Assembly (NCBI RefSeq): GCF_000426565.1
Contig: NZ_AUFP01000005.1
Coordinates: forward strand, 186,001-250,000
DNA from: Segatella albensis DSM 11370 = JCM 12258
GTDB lineage: Bacteria > Bacteroidota > Bacteroidia > Bacteroidales > Bacteroidaceae
Direction: 5' to 3'
DNA length: 64,000 nt
Positions 1-8,085 of this stretch are shown here, piece by piece. Every line of letters begins with the position of its first letter. Within the stretch, counting starts at the first letter, position 1. The translations under genes were made by a program, and so were the position numbers. The notes beneath the pieces were generated by a model. That model was not told the DNA's origin. It did not search any database and saw only the letters and a program-made list of their open reading frames with translations.

Positions 1-1408
1 TCACCTTCTTGCAAAGTTCAGGATCGCTCAAAATCTGATTAAGATATTCGATCTGCTTCATCAACTCATCGTACTCAGCATGCAACTGATCCATACGAAG
101 ACCTGTAAGCTGACTGAGACGCATATCTACAATGGCCTTACTTTGAAGTTCATCGAGTTCGAAGCGTTGCTCCAAATTACGCTGAGCATCAGAAGGTGTT
201 TTACTTGCACGAATAATATGTACAACTTCATCGATATTATCACATGCGATGATCAATCCTTCGAGGATATGAGCACGTTCCTGTGCCTTACGCAACTCGT
301 ACTGTGTACGGCGGATCGTTACATCATGACGATGCTCTACGAAATACTTGATACAATCTTTCAGTCCAAGCAGACGTGGACGACCTTTAACCAACGCAAT
401 GCAGTTAACAGAGAATGAGCTCTGTAAAGCTGTCATCTTAAACAACTTGTTAAGTACCACATTTGCATTAGCATCACGCTTCACGTCAATCACGATACGC
501 ATACCTTGACGACCAGATTCATCGTTAGCATTAGAGATTCCATCGAGCTTGCCTTCTTTTACTAATTCGGCGATATATTCAATAAGCATCTGCTTATTTA
601 CTCCATAAGGAATTTCCGTGACAACGATCTTATCATGATTCTCATCACTTTCGATTTCGGCAGTAGCACGAATCACGATACGTCCTCGACCTGTTTCATA
701 TGCATCCTTCACACCTTGGATGCCATAAATAGTAGCACCTGTAGGGAAATCTGGAGCAGGGATATACTTCATCAATTCATCGAGTTCGATATCAGGATTA
801 TCAATATATGCGCAACAACCATCGATAACCTCACGCAGATTGTGTGTAGGGATATTCGTAGCCATACCTACAGCAATACCATTACCACCATTAACAAGGA
901 GGTTAGGAATCTTAGTAGGCATTACAGACGGCTCCTGCAAAGTATCATCGAAGTTGTTGACCATATCAACGGTTTCCTTATCAAGGTCGTCCATGATATG
1001 TTCACCCATCTTACTGAGTCGGCACTCCGTATAACGCATAGCAGCAGGAGAGTCACCATCCACAGAACCGAAGTTACCCTGACCATCAATAAGTTTATAA
1101 CGCATATTCCATTCTTGGCCCATACGAACCAAAGCGCCATAAACAGAAGAGTCACCATGAGGATGGTATTTACCAAGAACTTCACCTACAACACGAGCAC
1201 ACTTCTTGTAAGGTTTGTCACTAGTATTTCCGATACCAAGCATACCGTAAAGGATACGACGATGCACAGGTTTGAAACCATCACGAACATCTGGAAGGGC
1301 ACGAGCTACAATTACCGACATAGAATAGTCGATATAAGAGCTCTTCATCTCTTCTTCGATGTTGATTTTCATAATTCGATCTTTATCGATCGTCTGATTT
1401 TCATCCAT
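1..1408 (-). CDS. gyrA: DNA gyrase subunit A, N-terminal part (runs off the left edge)
   Basis: This is the cleavage/religation subunit of type IIA topoisomerase gyrase, which works with GyrB to supercoil DNA. About 469 codons are present, starting MDENQTIDKD; the C-terminal wrapping domain lies outside the window. The segment AAMRYTE contains the catalytic tyrosine that forms the 5'-phosphotyrosyl link. The quinolone-resistance region reads HPHGDSSVYGALVRMGQEW, so the E. coli Ser83 equivalent is serine and the Asp87 equivalent is glycine. The start ATG (1408-1406) is the first in the frame after a plausible minus-strand promoter at 1493-1500. Identification is secure; the 3' end is cut only by the window. 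Confidence 0.97.
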   Translation of the reverse strand, partial: MDENQTIDKDRIMKINIEEEMKSSYIDYSMSVIVARALPDVRDGFKPVHRRILYGMLGIGNTSDKPYKKCARVVGEVLGKYHPHGDSSVYGALVRMGQEWNMRYKLIDGQGNFGSVDGDSPAAMRYTECRLSKMGEHIMDDLDKETVDMVNNFDDTLQEPSVMPTKIPNLLVNGGNGIAVGMATNIPTHNLREVIDGCCAYIDNPDIELDELMKYIPAPDFPTGATIYGIQGVKDAYETGRGRIVIRATAEIESDENHDKIVVTEIPYGVNKQMLIEYIAELVKEGKLDGISNANDESGRQGMRIVIDVKRDANANVVLNKLFKMTALQSSFSVNCIALVKGRPRLLGLKDCIKYFVEHRHDVTIRRTQYELRKAQERAHILEGLIIACDNIDEVVHIIRASKTPSDAQRNLEQRFELDELQSKAIVDMRLSQLTGLRMDQLHAEYDELMKQIEYLNQILSDPELCKKV

Positions 1409-1492
1409 TTTCTTATGATGTATTTAATTTATATTTCTCGTTTAAGGCCATTTATTTTCGTTCTAAGCGATTTTAAGGTCCAAAAAACATGG

Positions 1493-1500
1493 CAAAGATA
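1493..1500 (-). promoter_or_regulatory. Predicted gyrA promoter -7 box
   Basis: The plus strand reads CAAAGATA, which is TATCTTTG on the minus strand and matches the Bacteroidetes -7 consensus TAnnTTTG. It lies about 85 bp upstream of the gyrA start. No good TTTG -33 partner is visible at the usual spacing, so the call rests on one box. Confidence 0.4.
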
Positions 1501-1599
1501 CAACATTTATTCTATATATAAAAGTCTTTAAAGCAAAAAAAACGCCTTTTTCACGATTTTACTTTTTTACATCTTCTTTCTTATTTTTTTGGCACACCC

Positions 1600-1639
1600 T
1601 TTGCTCTATATAATAGAAAATGCTATCTTTGCAAGATAG
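1600..1639 (+). promoter_or_regulatory. clpC promoter with inverted repeat over the -7 box
   Basis: TTTG at 1600-1603 and TATCTTTG at 1624-1631 are separated by 20 bp, an excellent Bacteroidetes promoter pair. The -7 box lies inside a perfect inverted repeat, CTATCTT (1623-1629), TGC, AAGATAG (1633-1639). The repeat could be an operator or a 5' transcript hairpin; the sequence does not decide which. Confidence 0.75.
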
Positions 1640-1680
1640 TATAGATAATGTAGAACTATAAAAAGAAAGGATATAACAAA

Positions 1681-4215
1681 ATGACCAGTCAGTTTTCGCC
1701 TAGAGTTTCTGAAATCCTCGCATTCTCACGCGAGGAGGCTTCTCGTCTGGCCAGTCGTTCAGTAGGTCCGGAGCATCTTCTTCTCGGAATATTAAGAGAA
1801 CGAGATGGCATCATTCCCGACCTATTTTCTAGTTTTGAAATCAACATACAAGATATCAAGAAAGAACTAGAATATAAAGCTAAAGAAGACGAGATTCAAG
1901 AACCGATAATAACATCGGAACTTGTATTAAACCAACAAGCAAGCAATATATTAAAACTATCTGTGTTAGAGGCTCGTGTGCAGCATACACAGATTGTCGA
2001 CATCCAACATTTATTGCTTGCTTTGCTTCATGATCAAACCAACAATGGAGCAAAACAAGTATTAGAAGAAAACAATATGAATTACGAAGACACTCTGTCC
2101 TACCTCAAGAAGATTACTTCCACCCCGACAGAGGATGGATTACAAATACCTGATGAGGAAGATGAAGAGGATGATTCTATGATGGCAAACAATATGTCGT
2201 CACAGAATAGCAAGAACACAACGACAACAGAAAAAAGAGGAAAATCAAACACTCCTGTACTTGACAATTTCTCTATTGATTTGACAGCTGCTGCTCAAGA
2301 AGACAAACTTGATCCTGTCGTAGGAAGAGAAAAGGAAATACAACGTGTTACCGAAATCTTAGGTCGACGCAAAAAGAACAATCCTATCTTAATAGGTGAA
2401 CCCGGTGTCGGAAAGAGCGCTATCGTAGAGGGATTAGCTCAGTTGATTGTAAAACGCAACACTTCACCAGTATTATTTGGTAAACGCGTAGTAAGTCTTG
2501 ATATGACTTCTATTGTAGCAGGCACAAAGTATAGAGGTCAGTTTGAGGAGCGCATAAAAGCTCTTATCAAGGAACTGGAGCGCAACCCAGACATTATCAT
2601 CTTCATCGATGAGATTCATACAATCATAGGAGCTGGTTCTGCTCCAGGTTCTATGGACGCTGCCAACATTTTGAAACCAGCATTGGCTCGCGGAGCCATA
2701 CAATGTATTGGTGCGACCACACTCGACGAATATCGTAATTCTATCGAAAAGGATGGTGCTTTGGAGCGTCGTTTCCAGAAAGTTGTGGTGGAACCTACTA
2801 CAAAGACCGAAACTTTACAGATCTTGGAGAATATCAAAGACAGATATGAAGCTCATCATCATGTGAAATATACTGACGAGGCTTTAATGGCATGTGTCAA
2901 ATTGACAGATAGATATGTCACTGACAGATTTTTCCCAGATAAGGCTATTGATGTTCTTGACGAGGTAGGTTCACGTGTACATCTTAAGAATGCGATTATT
3001 CCACCAGAGATAACAGATTTACAGAAAGAAATCGAAGATTTGAAACACAAAAAGCAAAGTGCTGTTCAAAATCAAAACTTTGAGTTAGCTGCTGGATTTC
3101 GCGATAAGCAGTTGAGTATGGAAAAACAACTGCAAGAACTGGAAGCAAGTTGGGCAAAGGGAGAAACTGGTGACAAGGTTGAGGTAGACGGCGAACAGGT
3201 TGCCGATGTAGTAAGCATGATAACAGGAGTACCTGTACAGAGAATGGCAGAAAACGAAGGCGTTAAACTTCGTAATATGGCTAACATACTGAAGAATGAT
3301 GTCATCGCCCAAGATAGTGCTATCGACAAGATGGTGAAAGCCATTCAAAGAAATCGCGTAGGATTAAAAGACCCTAACCACCCTATTGGTGTCTTCATGT
3401 TCTTGGGTCCGACAGGTGTAGGTAAAACCTACCTCGCTAAGAAATTGGCAGAGCAGATGTTTGGCTCTACTGATGCTTTGATCCGTATAGACATGAGCGA
3501 ATACACCGAAAGTTTCAACACAAGTAGACTTATTGGTGCACCTCCAGGATATGTAGGTTACGAAGAAGGCGGTCAATTGACAGAACGTGTACGCCGTCAT
3601 CCTTACTCTATCGTATTGCTCGATGAGATCGAAAAGGCACATGGTAATGTCTTCAACCTATTATTACAAGTACTTGACGAAGGTAGACTTACCGATGGCA
3701 ATGGTCGATTGGTTGACTTCCGAAATACCGTGATCATCATGACATCAAATGCCGGCACACGTCAGCTCAAGGAATTCTCTCATGGTGTAGGATTCACCGC
3801 TGGTGGTACTTCAGGCATAGCAATGGATGACAACGATAAAGCTTATGCTCGTTCTATCATCCAGAAGAGTTTAAGTAAGCAATTCTCACCAGAATTCTTG
3901 AATCGACTTGATGAAATCATCACCTTCGACCAATTAGACCTTGAGGCTATCAAGAAGATTATAGATATAGAACTAAGAGGACTTATTGGAAGAATCGAAG
4001 GATTAGGATATCATATTGCACTCACAGATAAAGCCAAGGAATTTGTTGCCACCAAGGGATATGATGTACAGTTTGGTGCACGTCCTTTAAAGAGAGCTAT
4101 CCAACAATATATCGAAGACGGTGTGTGCGAAAAGATCTTGAGTGGAGAAATTCAGCCTGGTGATACCATCTCGATAGGGAAAAATCCTAATAAAGAAGAA
4201 TTAACATTCAAATAA
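1681..4215 (+). CDS. clpC: ATP-dependent Clp protease ATP-binding subunit ClpC
   Basis: This is a cytosolic AAA+ unfoldase of the Hsp100 family that feeds substrates to ClpP. The 844 residues match the family's usual length. In order there are a Clp-N double repeat (about residues 1-150), an acidic linker near 155-170, a first ATPase domain with Walker A GEPGVGKS near residue 239 and Walker B IIFIDEIH, a coiled middle region with a UVR-like stretch ([18 protein letters not shown]), a second ATPase domain with Walker A GPTGVGKT at about 576 and Walker B IVLLDEIE, and a C-terminal small domain. The compact middle domain plus UVR motif favours ClpC over ClpB. It is transcribed alone from the promoter at 1600-1631 and ends in a strong hairpin terminator. 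Confidence 0.95.
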   Translation: MTSQFSPRVSEILAFSREEASRLASRSVGPEHLLLGILRERDGIIPDLFSSFEINIQDIKKELEYKAKEDEIQEPIITSELVLNQQASNILKLSVLEARVQHTQIVDIQHLLLALLHDQTNNGAKQVLEENNMNYEDTLSYLKKITSTPTEDGLQIPDEEDEEDDSMMANNMSSQNSKNTTTTEKRGKSNTPVLDNFSIDLTAAAQEDKLDPVVGREKEIQRVTEILGRRKKNNPILIGEPGVGKSAIVEGLAQLIVKRNTSPVLFGKRVVSLDMTSIVAGTKYRGQFEERIKALIKELERNPDIIIFIDEIHTIIGAGSAPGSMDAANILKPALARGAIQCIGATTLDEYRNSIEKDGALERRFQKVVVEPTTKTETLQILENIKDRYEAHHHVKYTDEALMACVKLTDRYVTDRFFPDKAIDVLDEVGSRVHLKNAIIPPEITDLQKEIEDLKHKKQSAVQNQNFELAAGFRDKQLSMEKQLQELEASWAKGETGDKVEVDGEQVADVVSMITGVPVQRMAENEGVKLRNMANILKNDVIAQDSAIDKMVKAIQRNRVGLKDPNHPIGVFMFLGPTGVGKTYLAKKLAEQMFGSTDALIRIDMSEYTESFNTSRLIGAPPGYVGYEEGGQLTERVRRHPYSIVLLDEIEKAHGNVFNLLLQVLDEGRLTDGNGRLVDFRNTVIIMTSNAGTRQLKEFSHGVGFTAGGTSGIAMDDNDKAYARSIIQKSLSKQFSPEFLNRLDEIITFDQLDLEAIKKIIDIELRGLIGRIEGLGYHIALTDKAKEFVATKGYDVQFGARPLKRAIQQYIEDGVCEKILSGEIQPGDTISIGKNPNKEELTFK

Positions 4216-4232
4216 TTTTTCTCATAAAATAT

Positions 4233-4265
4233 AAAGATGTCGCGATTTTTTCGCGACATCTTTTG
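4233..4265 (+). terminator. Rho-independent terminator of clpC
   Basis: A 12-bp perfect stem (AAGATGTCGCGA with TCGCGACATCTT) has a five-T loop and is followed by TTTG, 18 bp after the clpC stop. The trailing TTTG is also a usable -33 box for the tRNA promoter. Confidence 0.85.
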
Positions 4266-4292
4266 TTATTTAAAATAAAAGTAGTATATTTG
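4262..4292 (+). promoter_or_regulatory. tRNA operon promoter, overlapping the clpC terminator tail
   Basis: TTTG (4262-4265) and TATATTTG (4285-4292) are spaced 19 bp apart. The -33 box is the T-tract of the clpC terminator, so terminator and promoter share bases. The predicted start falls just before the tRNA-Thr gene. Confidence 0.65.
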
Positions 4293-4303
4293 CAATCGGT
4301 TTC

Positions 4304-4376
<73 letters not shown>

Positions 4377-4381
4377 CACTC

Positions 4382-4452
4382 GCGGAATTAGCACATCGGT
4401 AGTGTACGGGCTTCCCAAGCCTGGGAGGCGGGTTCGATTCCCGTATTCCGCT
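4382..4452 (+). tRNA. tRNA-Gly (anticodon CCC)
   Basis: The acceptor stem pairs GCGGAAT with ATTCCGC. The anticodon arm is CGGGC-TTCCCAA-GCCTG, giving anticodon CCC, and the T arm contains GGTTCGATTCC. It lies five bases after tRNA-Thr, so the two are presumably co-transcribed. CCA is not encoded. The 160 bases that follow show no gene. Confidence 0.93.
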
Positions 4453-4615
4453 CATCATCTAAATCTTGAAAAACAACAATTCACTTTTAAACATTAAAGT
4501 TTTGTGTAATCATCCAATTACATGCTTAATAAGGTTGGTTTAAAGTCATTAATATGTAAAACTAGAATAAGGGCCACCTGCAGATGACCCATATAAGTTA
4601 GAAACTAATAAGTTT

Positions 4616-5095
4616 TTAATAATCACGGAATTGATGAAACTTAAAGATTGCAGTTTTGATACCATCCTCATTTATTTGGACATCTCTATCTGTCGTCGAA
4701 GCAATACATCTATACCCATTTGCTTTGAGTATTGTAACTATAGAGAATACAAAATTCATCTCTCCCATAACATGTACTGTTGCTATCTTATTCTCTGAGA
4801 TTTCTTCTATCTTATGAACATATTCATTAGTCAAAGACTTGATCTCATCAGAACTAGCTTCAGGAGATATCATTGGGAATGGTAAGTCTATCACATTTCC
4901 GAAGCTAACGGCTGCTTGTTTTTGCTCTGTAGACCAATCCTCATAAGGATGATTTGTGAGATTTATAAGAATACGTTCAATAGGTTTATAATCTTCCGTA
5001 TCTTGAAATCCTTCGAATTCCTTTATAAGAGGAGAATCACGAAAATGAAAGCATATTCCATTACAACAAGGATTAAGACAAATATAGTTCTTCAT
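4616..5095 (-). CDS. Csx15/Csx20-like CRISPR-associated protein, orphan
   Basis: From about residue 42 the protein reads ILINLTNHPYEDWSTEQKQ, then DLPFPMISP, HVMGEMNFVFSIV, CIASTTDRD and a terminal FKFHQFRDY. From memory this pattern belongs to small CRISPR accessory proteins of the Csx15/Csx20 type, which are linked to cyclic-oligoadenylate signalling in type III systems. The position beside cas1/cas2 remnants supports it. The first ~40 residues (including LNPCCNG) read straight through a CRISPR-repeat-like sequence at 5045-5079, and no ATG precedes ILINL in frame. The N-terminus is therefore probably not native; the gene may have lost its start, or use a rare one. No effector or Cas10 gene is present in the window. 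Confidence 0.5.
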   Translation of the reverse strand: MKNYICLNPCCNGICFHFRDSPLIKEFEGFQDTEDYKPIERILINLTNHPYEDWSTEQKQAAVSFGNVIDLPFPMISPEASSDEIKSLTNEYVHKIEEISENKIATVHVMGEMNFVFSIVTILKANGYRCIASTTDRDVQINEDGIKTAIFKFHQFRDY

Positions 5096-5144
5096 TGCTA
5101 ATTATTTGAAATGTTAGAAGGCGCATTCTATCAAGGATTAAAAC
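5045..5144. CRISPR. Relic CRISPR array: two repeat-like units 65 bp apart
   Basis: The plus strand at 5045-5079 ends CCATTACAACAAGGATTAAGAC, and at 5110-5144 it ends CATTCTATCAAGGATTAAAAC. The right 21 bases match at 17 positions; the left 14 do not. The 65-bp offset equals one 35-36 bp repeat plus a ~30 bp spacer, typical of type III arrays. On the minus strand the units begin GTCTTAATCC and GTTTTAATCC, which resembles known repeat starts. No third copy lies 65 bp to either side. The setting between a csx gene and cas1 is what makes this more than a chance match. Confidence 0.45.
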
Positions 5145-5207
5145 GATTCAAACTCTGCTACACATACTTTTAGTATGCACTTTAACTATACTGTAATTAT
5201 TCACTTT

Positions 5208-5602
5208 ATTTAAACTTTATCTCACAAGTATTAAAAGAAAAAGAGACAACTATTTCTGCCCATCTAGAACGTACACTGAGGTTTTATGCCTCACAAAACA
5301 TAAAAAATACTCCAGAAAATACTGATTTCTTGAATGCAGTTAACTTCATCGGCTTACGAAGTTAACTTCGTAAGCTCACGCGAATAGGTATGTAGCCCTA
5401 TGCAGTTAACTGAAGAAAAGGCCATTCCTATATATTTTGATGATTTAATTAAAACAGTAAGCATATAAACATCTGATTACCAACAAGTTGTATTTTATTC
5501 ATATTTTTAATATTCATAATTACCCCTATCTTCAATTCTAAATTCGCAAATTATGAGTCACCTTTATCGATGGAAAATTAAACAATGAAAGGTTCTTTAA
5601 AT
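5208..5602. repeat. 395-bp palindrome-rich dispersed repeat, copy A (MITE-like)
   Basis: This non-coding block is clearly homologous over its whole length to 33576-33969. Both copies begin ATTTAAAC(C)TTTATC and end ATGAAAGGTTCnTTAAA, which are imperfect terminal inverted repeats. The core holds GTTAACTTCATCG, then a perfect 22-bp palindrome centred on GAAGTTAACTTC (5353-5374), and a further CAGTTAACTG palindrome (5403-5412). Near-equal length (395 and 394 bp) and defined ends point to a mobile or structured unit. It ends just before the cas1 promoter. It has no convincing protein-coding potential, and its target-site duplication is unclear. Confidence 0.7.
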
Positions 5603-5619
5603 TAAAAAAGTATAAAATC

Positions 5620-5627
5620 TATTTTTG
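5620..5627 (+). promoter_or_regulatory. Predicted cas1 promoter -7 box
   Basis: TATTTTTG matches TAnnTTTG and lies 23 bp upstream of the cas1 ATG. It directly follows the right end of repeat copy A, so the repeat occupies the upstream regulatory region of cas1. Confidence 0.45.
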
Positions 5628-5650
5628 CTACATAACATAAAATTAAGCCT

Positions 5651-5809
5651 ATGGAACTTGTTTTAAACAATTACGGTATAAAACTCAGTATTAGCAATAA
5701 TGCTTTTATTGTTACCAATGAAGAGGGTAAACATCGAATTCCTATTCGTGATGTTGATACGATTATCGTTTGTAAAAATGCATCTCTTACAAGTAATGTA
5801 ATTCTTTAG
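5651..5809 (+). pseudogene. cas1: cas1, 5' remnant (52 codons)
   Basis: The translation MELVLNNYGIKLSISNNAFIV, continuing through HRIPIRDVDTIIVCKNASLTSNVIL, is the N-terminal beta-domain of the CRISPR adaptation integrase Cas1, which with Cas2 inserts spacers into arrays. The reading frame ends in TAG exactly where foreign DNA begins (about 5806-5811). In intact Cas1 proteins this strand runs into the sequence leading to the catalytic Glu/His/Asp domain, which is absent here. The 3' end of the gene survives 9.1 kb away at 14958-15110. The remnant cannot encode an active integrase. Confidence 0.85.
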
Positions 5810-5810
5810 T

Positions 5811-7550
5811 ATGTTTTTTGGGGGGTGTTATTTTCTATGTACCTTTGTACCCAGAATTAATAATAACAAATTCACCGAACAAGAGCGAGAGATTTACCAG
5901 ATGGCTATTAGTGATGGCTACAAGCCTGAAGACATTATCCCCATCTGTGAAAAGGAATCTGGTATCAAACTGGAAGAAGAAGAAGAAAGGGCTGGCCTTA
6001 ACCAGATGAAGCAGTACATAGAATCTGGTATTGGTGTGGATTGTGTGTACTGTTGGGAAGTAAGCCGTATAGCCAGAAGGAAGAAGATTAACTTTTCCGT
6101 ACTAGAATACTTGACTTCCCACAAGGTGCAACTAATCATCAAAAATCCATCTATTAGACTGTTTAATGATGATGGCAGTATCAATGAAGGTGCTGAAGTG
6201 GTATTTACGCTTTTCTCACAGATGGCAAAATCCGAAATGAGGACTAAGAAGGAACGCTTTAAGAGGAGCAAGGATGCCAGAAGAAAGCAATCTTACTATA
6301 CTGGTGGCTTCATCCTTTATGGCTACACTGTAGATGAAGAAAAGCGTTTAGTGCCGAAGGATGATGAAGCAGAAGTAGTGAAGATGCTATACACTATGTA
6401 CCTTACTGGCAAATATAGCTTCAGAAGCCTAGCCAAAGAAATCCGTGAAATGGGTATCTTCACTGATAAATCTGCATACGCTGCCGAAGTAGCCGTAAAC
6501 CACATCCTTACTAATACTGCCTATGCTGGTGTACCATCCAGTGAAGGAAGTAGGATGAATCTGAAAACTGAAGGCAATGTGTACCCTGCCCTGGTCACAG
6601 TGGAAATAGTTGAAAAGTGCAAGGAAATTGCCCAGAAGAATATCATAGCCCCCAAAAAGAAGTATAGCACCTATTACTTTGGCAAAGGTATCCTTAGATG
6701 CCCAGACTGTGGTAAGGTGATGATGGCAGTGAAAAGCCACAACTTCTACCACTGTGTTAAGTGTGGATGTAAGACTACTATTAATATAAATATGGTGGAT
6801 TCCGCTTTGTGGCTTTGCGCTAGCCCCTTGTATGTGGCTAAGATGGATAAGAAGGCAGAAGGCCAAAAGGAATACTATGAAGCCCAGATAGTACTTCTTA
6901 ACCAGAAGATAGAAGTGGCAAAGACAGAAATAGCATCCATCCAGAAACGAGCTGAAAAGGTGGAATACAAAGCCTATGTGGAAGGCACTATAGATACTGC
7001 TAAGGCAGATAGATTCATAGCCGACTTGAATAAGAAGATAGAAGCCCAGAATACCCAGATAGCATCTTTCACTAGCCAGATTATGGATTTTAAAAACCTA
7101 CTATTCCAGTACAAGGATGAATATGAAAATGGTACTTCTGATAATGTAGCCGAAATCACAGATGATAAGGTAAGATTTGAAATCATACACCAGATGATTA
7201 AGTGGGCTACTATTGACAGAATGGAAGATAATAAGATGCTTACCGTTATTACTATCTATGACTATATGGATAACAAGCATAAGTACCTTCTGGATTCAAG
7301 AAACCACAAAATCTACACAGATTTCACCCCTAATGGTGTGGGATTAGTAGAAGCCGAAGGTGCATATATCCAAAGGTTTGTAGCCACCTACCAAACCACA
7401 GACAGAAGGGAAGCATATCTGGCCTATCAGAAGCAGTATAGGGAAGCCCACAAGGATACCGACAAGGCTAAGGCCAGTAATGCCGAAAGAAAAAGGAAGT
7501 ACCGTGAAAGGAAAAAGGCTGAAGCCCAGAATACACCTACCGAAAGTTAA
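5811..7550 (+). CDS. Large serine recombinase of the island, N-terminus abnormal
   Basis: This is a site-specific recombinase that presumably inserted the island. The resolvase-fold region shows EERAGL (conserved Arg near 60), WEVSRIARR (Arg pair near 86-89) and the helix KSEMRTKKERF. It is followed by a recombinase domain (GGFILYGYTVDEEKRLVPKDDEAEVVKMLYTMYLTGKYSFRSLAKEI), a zinc ribbon (CPDCG...CVKCGC) and coiled coils (about 350-430). The family's N-terminal Y-x-R-V-S motif is not present; the aligned stretch is FVPRINNN, with Asn where the nucleophilic Ser should be. A promoter-like pair lies inside the first 13 codons, so translation might start only at the ATG at 5901. The open frame begins at the cas1 junction. 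It is probably inactive in its present form. Confidence 0.85.
   Translation: MFFGGCYFLCTFVPRINNNKFTEQEREIYQMAISDGYKPEDIIPICEKESGIKLEEEEERAGLNQMKQYIESGIGVDCVYCWEVSRIARRKKINFSVLEYLTSHKVQLIIKNPSIRLFNDDGSINEGAEVVFTLFSQMAKSEMRTKKERFKRSKDARRKQSYYTGGFILYGYTVDEEKRLVPKDDEAEVVKMLYTMYLTGKYSFRSLAKEIREMGIFTDKSAYAAEVAVNHILTNTAYAGVPSSEGSRMNLKTEGNVYPALVTVEIVEKCKEIAQKNIIAPKKKYSTYYFGKGILRCPDCGKVMMAVKSHNFYHCVKCGCKTTININMVDSALWLCASPLYVAKMDKKAEGQKEYYEAQIVLLNQKIEVAKTEIASIQKRAEKVEYKAYVEGTIDTAKADRFIADLNKKIEAQNTQIASFTSQIMDFKNLLFQYKDEYENGTSDNVAEITDDKVRFEIIHQMIKWATIDRMEDNKMLTVITIYDYMDNKHKYLLDSRNHKIYTDFTPNGVGLVEAEGAYIQRFVATYQTTDRREAYLAYQKQYREAHKDTDKAKASNAERKRKYRERKKAEAQNTPTES
5817..5847 (+). promoter_or_regulatory. Promoter-like pair inside the start of the recombinase frame
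   Basis: TTTG (5817-5820) and TACCTTTG (5840-5847) are separated by 19 bp, which is ideal Bacteroidetes spacing. The predicted start point (about 5854) lies inside the open frame, so the codons before it would not be translated from this transcript. Confidence 0.55.
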
Positions 7551-7562
7551 AGTAGGTGTATT
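7530..7562 (+). terminator. Hairpin at the 3' end of the recombinase gene
   Basis: An 11-bp perfect stem AATACACCTAC/GTAGGTGTATT spans the recombinase stop codon, with an 11-base loop. It has no T-tract, so it may stabilise the mRNA or be a weak terminator. Confidence 0.5.
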
Positions 7563-7617
7563 CCCTGACTAGGTGAAGAAAAAGTAGTAATTTTGTAACC
7601 AGATAAAGAATAAGACT

Positions 7618-7881
7618 ATGTACGATTCCATTCAAGAATTAAGGGCTTTTAGCCAGAAGGTATTTGATGCAGTAGAAGAATACCTTAGCGAACCTACAGA
7701 CGGTGTAGGCTTATATGTAGATGATGATAAGGAAGTATCCATCATCCCTGAATCAGAAGCAGTAGATAAAGCTAACTACTATCCCATCCAGACACTAGTA
7801 AGGGATGGTGACAATGGTACACTGGAAGCGGATGGTGATGCTATAGATGAAGTAGCTAGCCACCACTTCTTTGTTAGATAA
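7618..7881 (+). CDS. Small, strongly acidic hypothetical protein
   Basis: I do not recognise this 87-residue protein. It has about 21 Asp/Glu against 6 Lys/Arg, including clusters such as VDDDKEV and DAIDEVA, and no signal peptide or membrane segment. It sits between the recombinase and the restriction cassette with its own -7-like box (TAATTTTG, 7588-7595) and a terminator after it. Small acidic proteins on mobile elements are sometimes DNA mimics or anti-restriction factors, but nothing here beyond charge supports that. The start ATG at 7618 is the only sensible one. Confidence 0.65.
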   Translation: MYDSIQELRAFSQKVFDAVEEYLSEPTDGVGLYVDDDKEVSIIPESEAVDKANYYPIQTLVRDGDNGTLEADGDAIDEVASHHFFVR

Positions 7882-7906
7882 TACCTATATATATAATATG
7901 TATAGT

Positions 7907-7934
7907 AATCCAGTCCTAAAGGGCTGGATTTTTG
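7907..7934 (+). terminator. Terminator after the small acidic gene
   Basis: The stem AATCCAGTCC/GGGCTGGATT (one G-T pair) has a four-base loop and is followed by TTTG. The stretch from here to 8118 holds only the dcm promoter. Confidence 0.75.
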
Positions 7935-8058
7935 TATTATAGTTTTGATGGATAGCAAAATAATACCATTGGGGACTTTAGAAAGTAAAATACACGAAAT
8001 ATCCAAACTTTTGCAGTTAAAAAAATGTATTACCTTATTATAATTAAAATTAAAGTTG

Positions 8059-8085
8059 TAATTTTGCGGCAAAATGCGGCAAAAT
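8059..8085 (+). promoter_or_regulatory. dcm promoter with tandem GCGGC sites
   Basis: TAATTTTG (8059-8066) is a -7 box. It is overlapped and followed by two exact tandem copies of GCGGCAAAAT (8066-8075 and 8076-8085), placing two GCGGC sites at the predicted transcription start (about 8073). GCSGC is the recognition sequence of NgoFVII, the family of the nuclease encoded downstream. No strong -33 box is visible. Confidence 0.6.

Noticed and set aside
635-1531. A 298-codon open frame on the plus strand at the left edge
   Set aside because: It is antisense to gyrA, whose minus-strand translation has all gyrase motifs. The plus-strand product has no recognisable features.
5200-5240. A third CRISPR repeat at ACAAGTATTAAAAG
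   Set aside because: It lies about 93 bp from the second unit, not 65, and falls inside the 395-bp repeat, whose second copy has a different sequence there.
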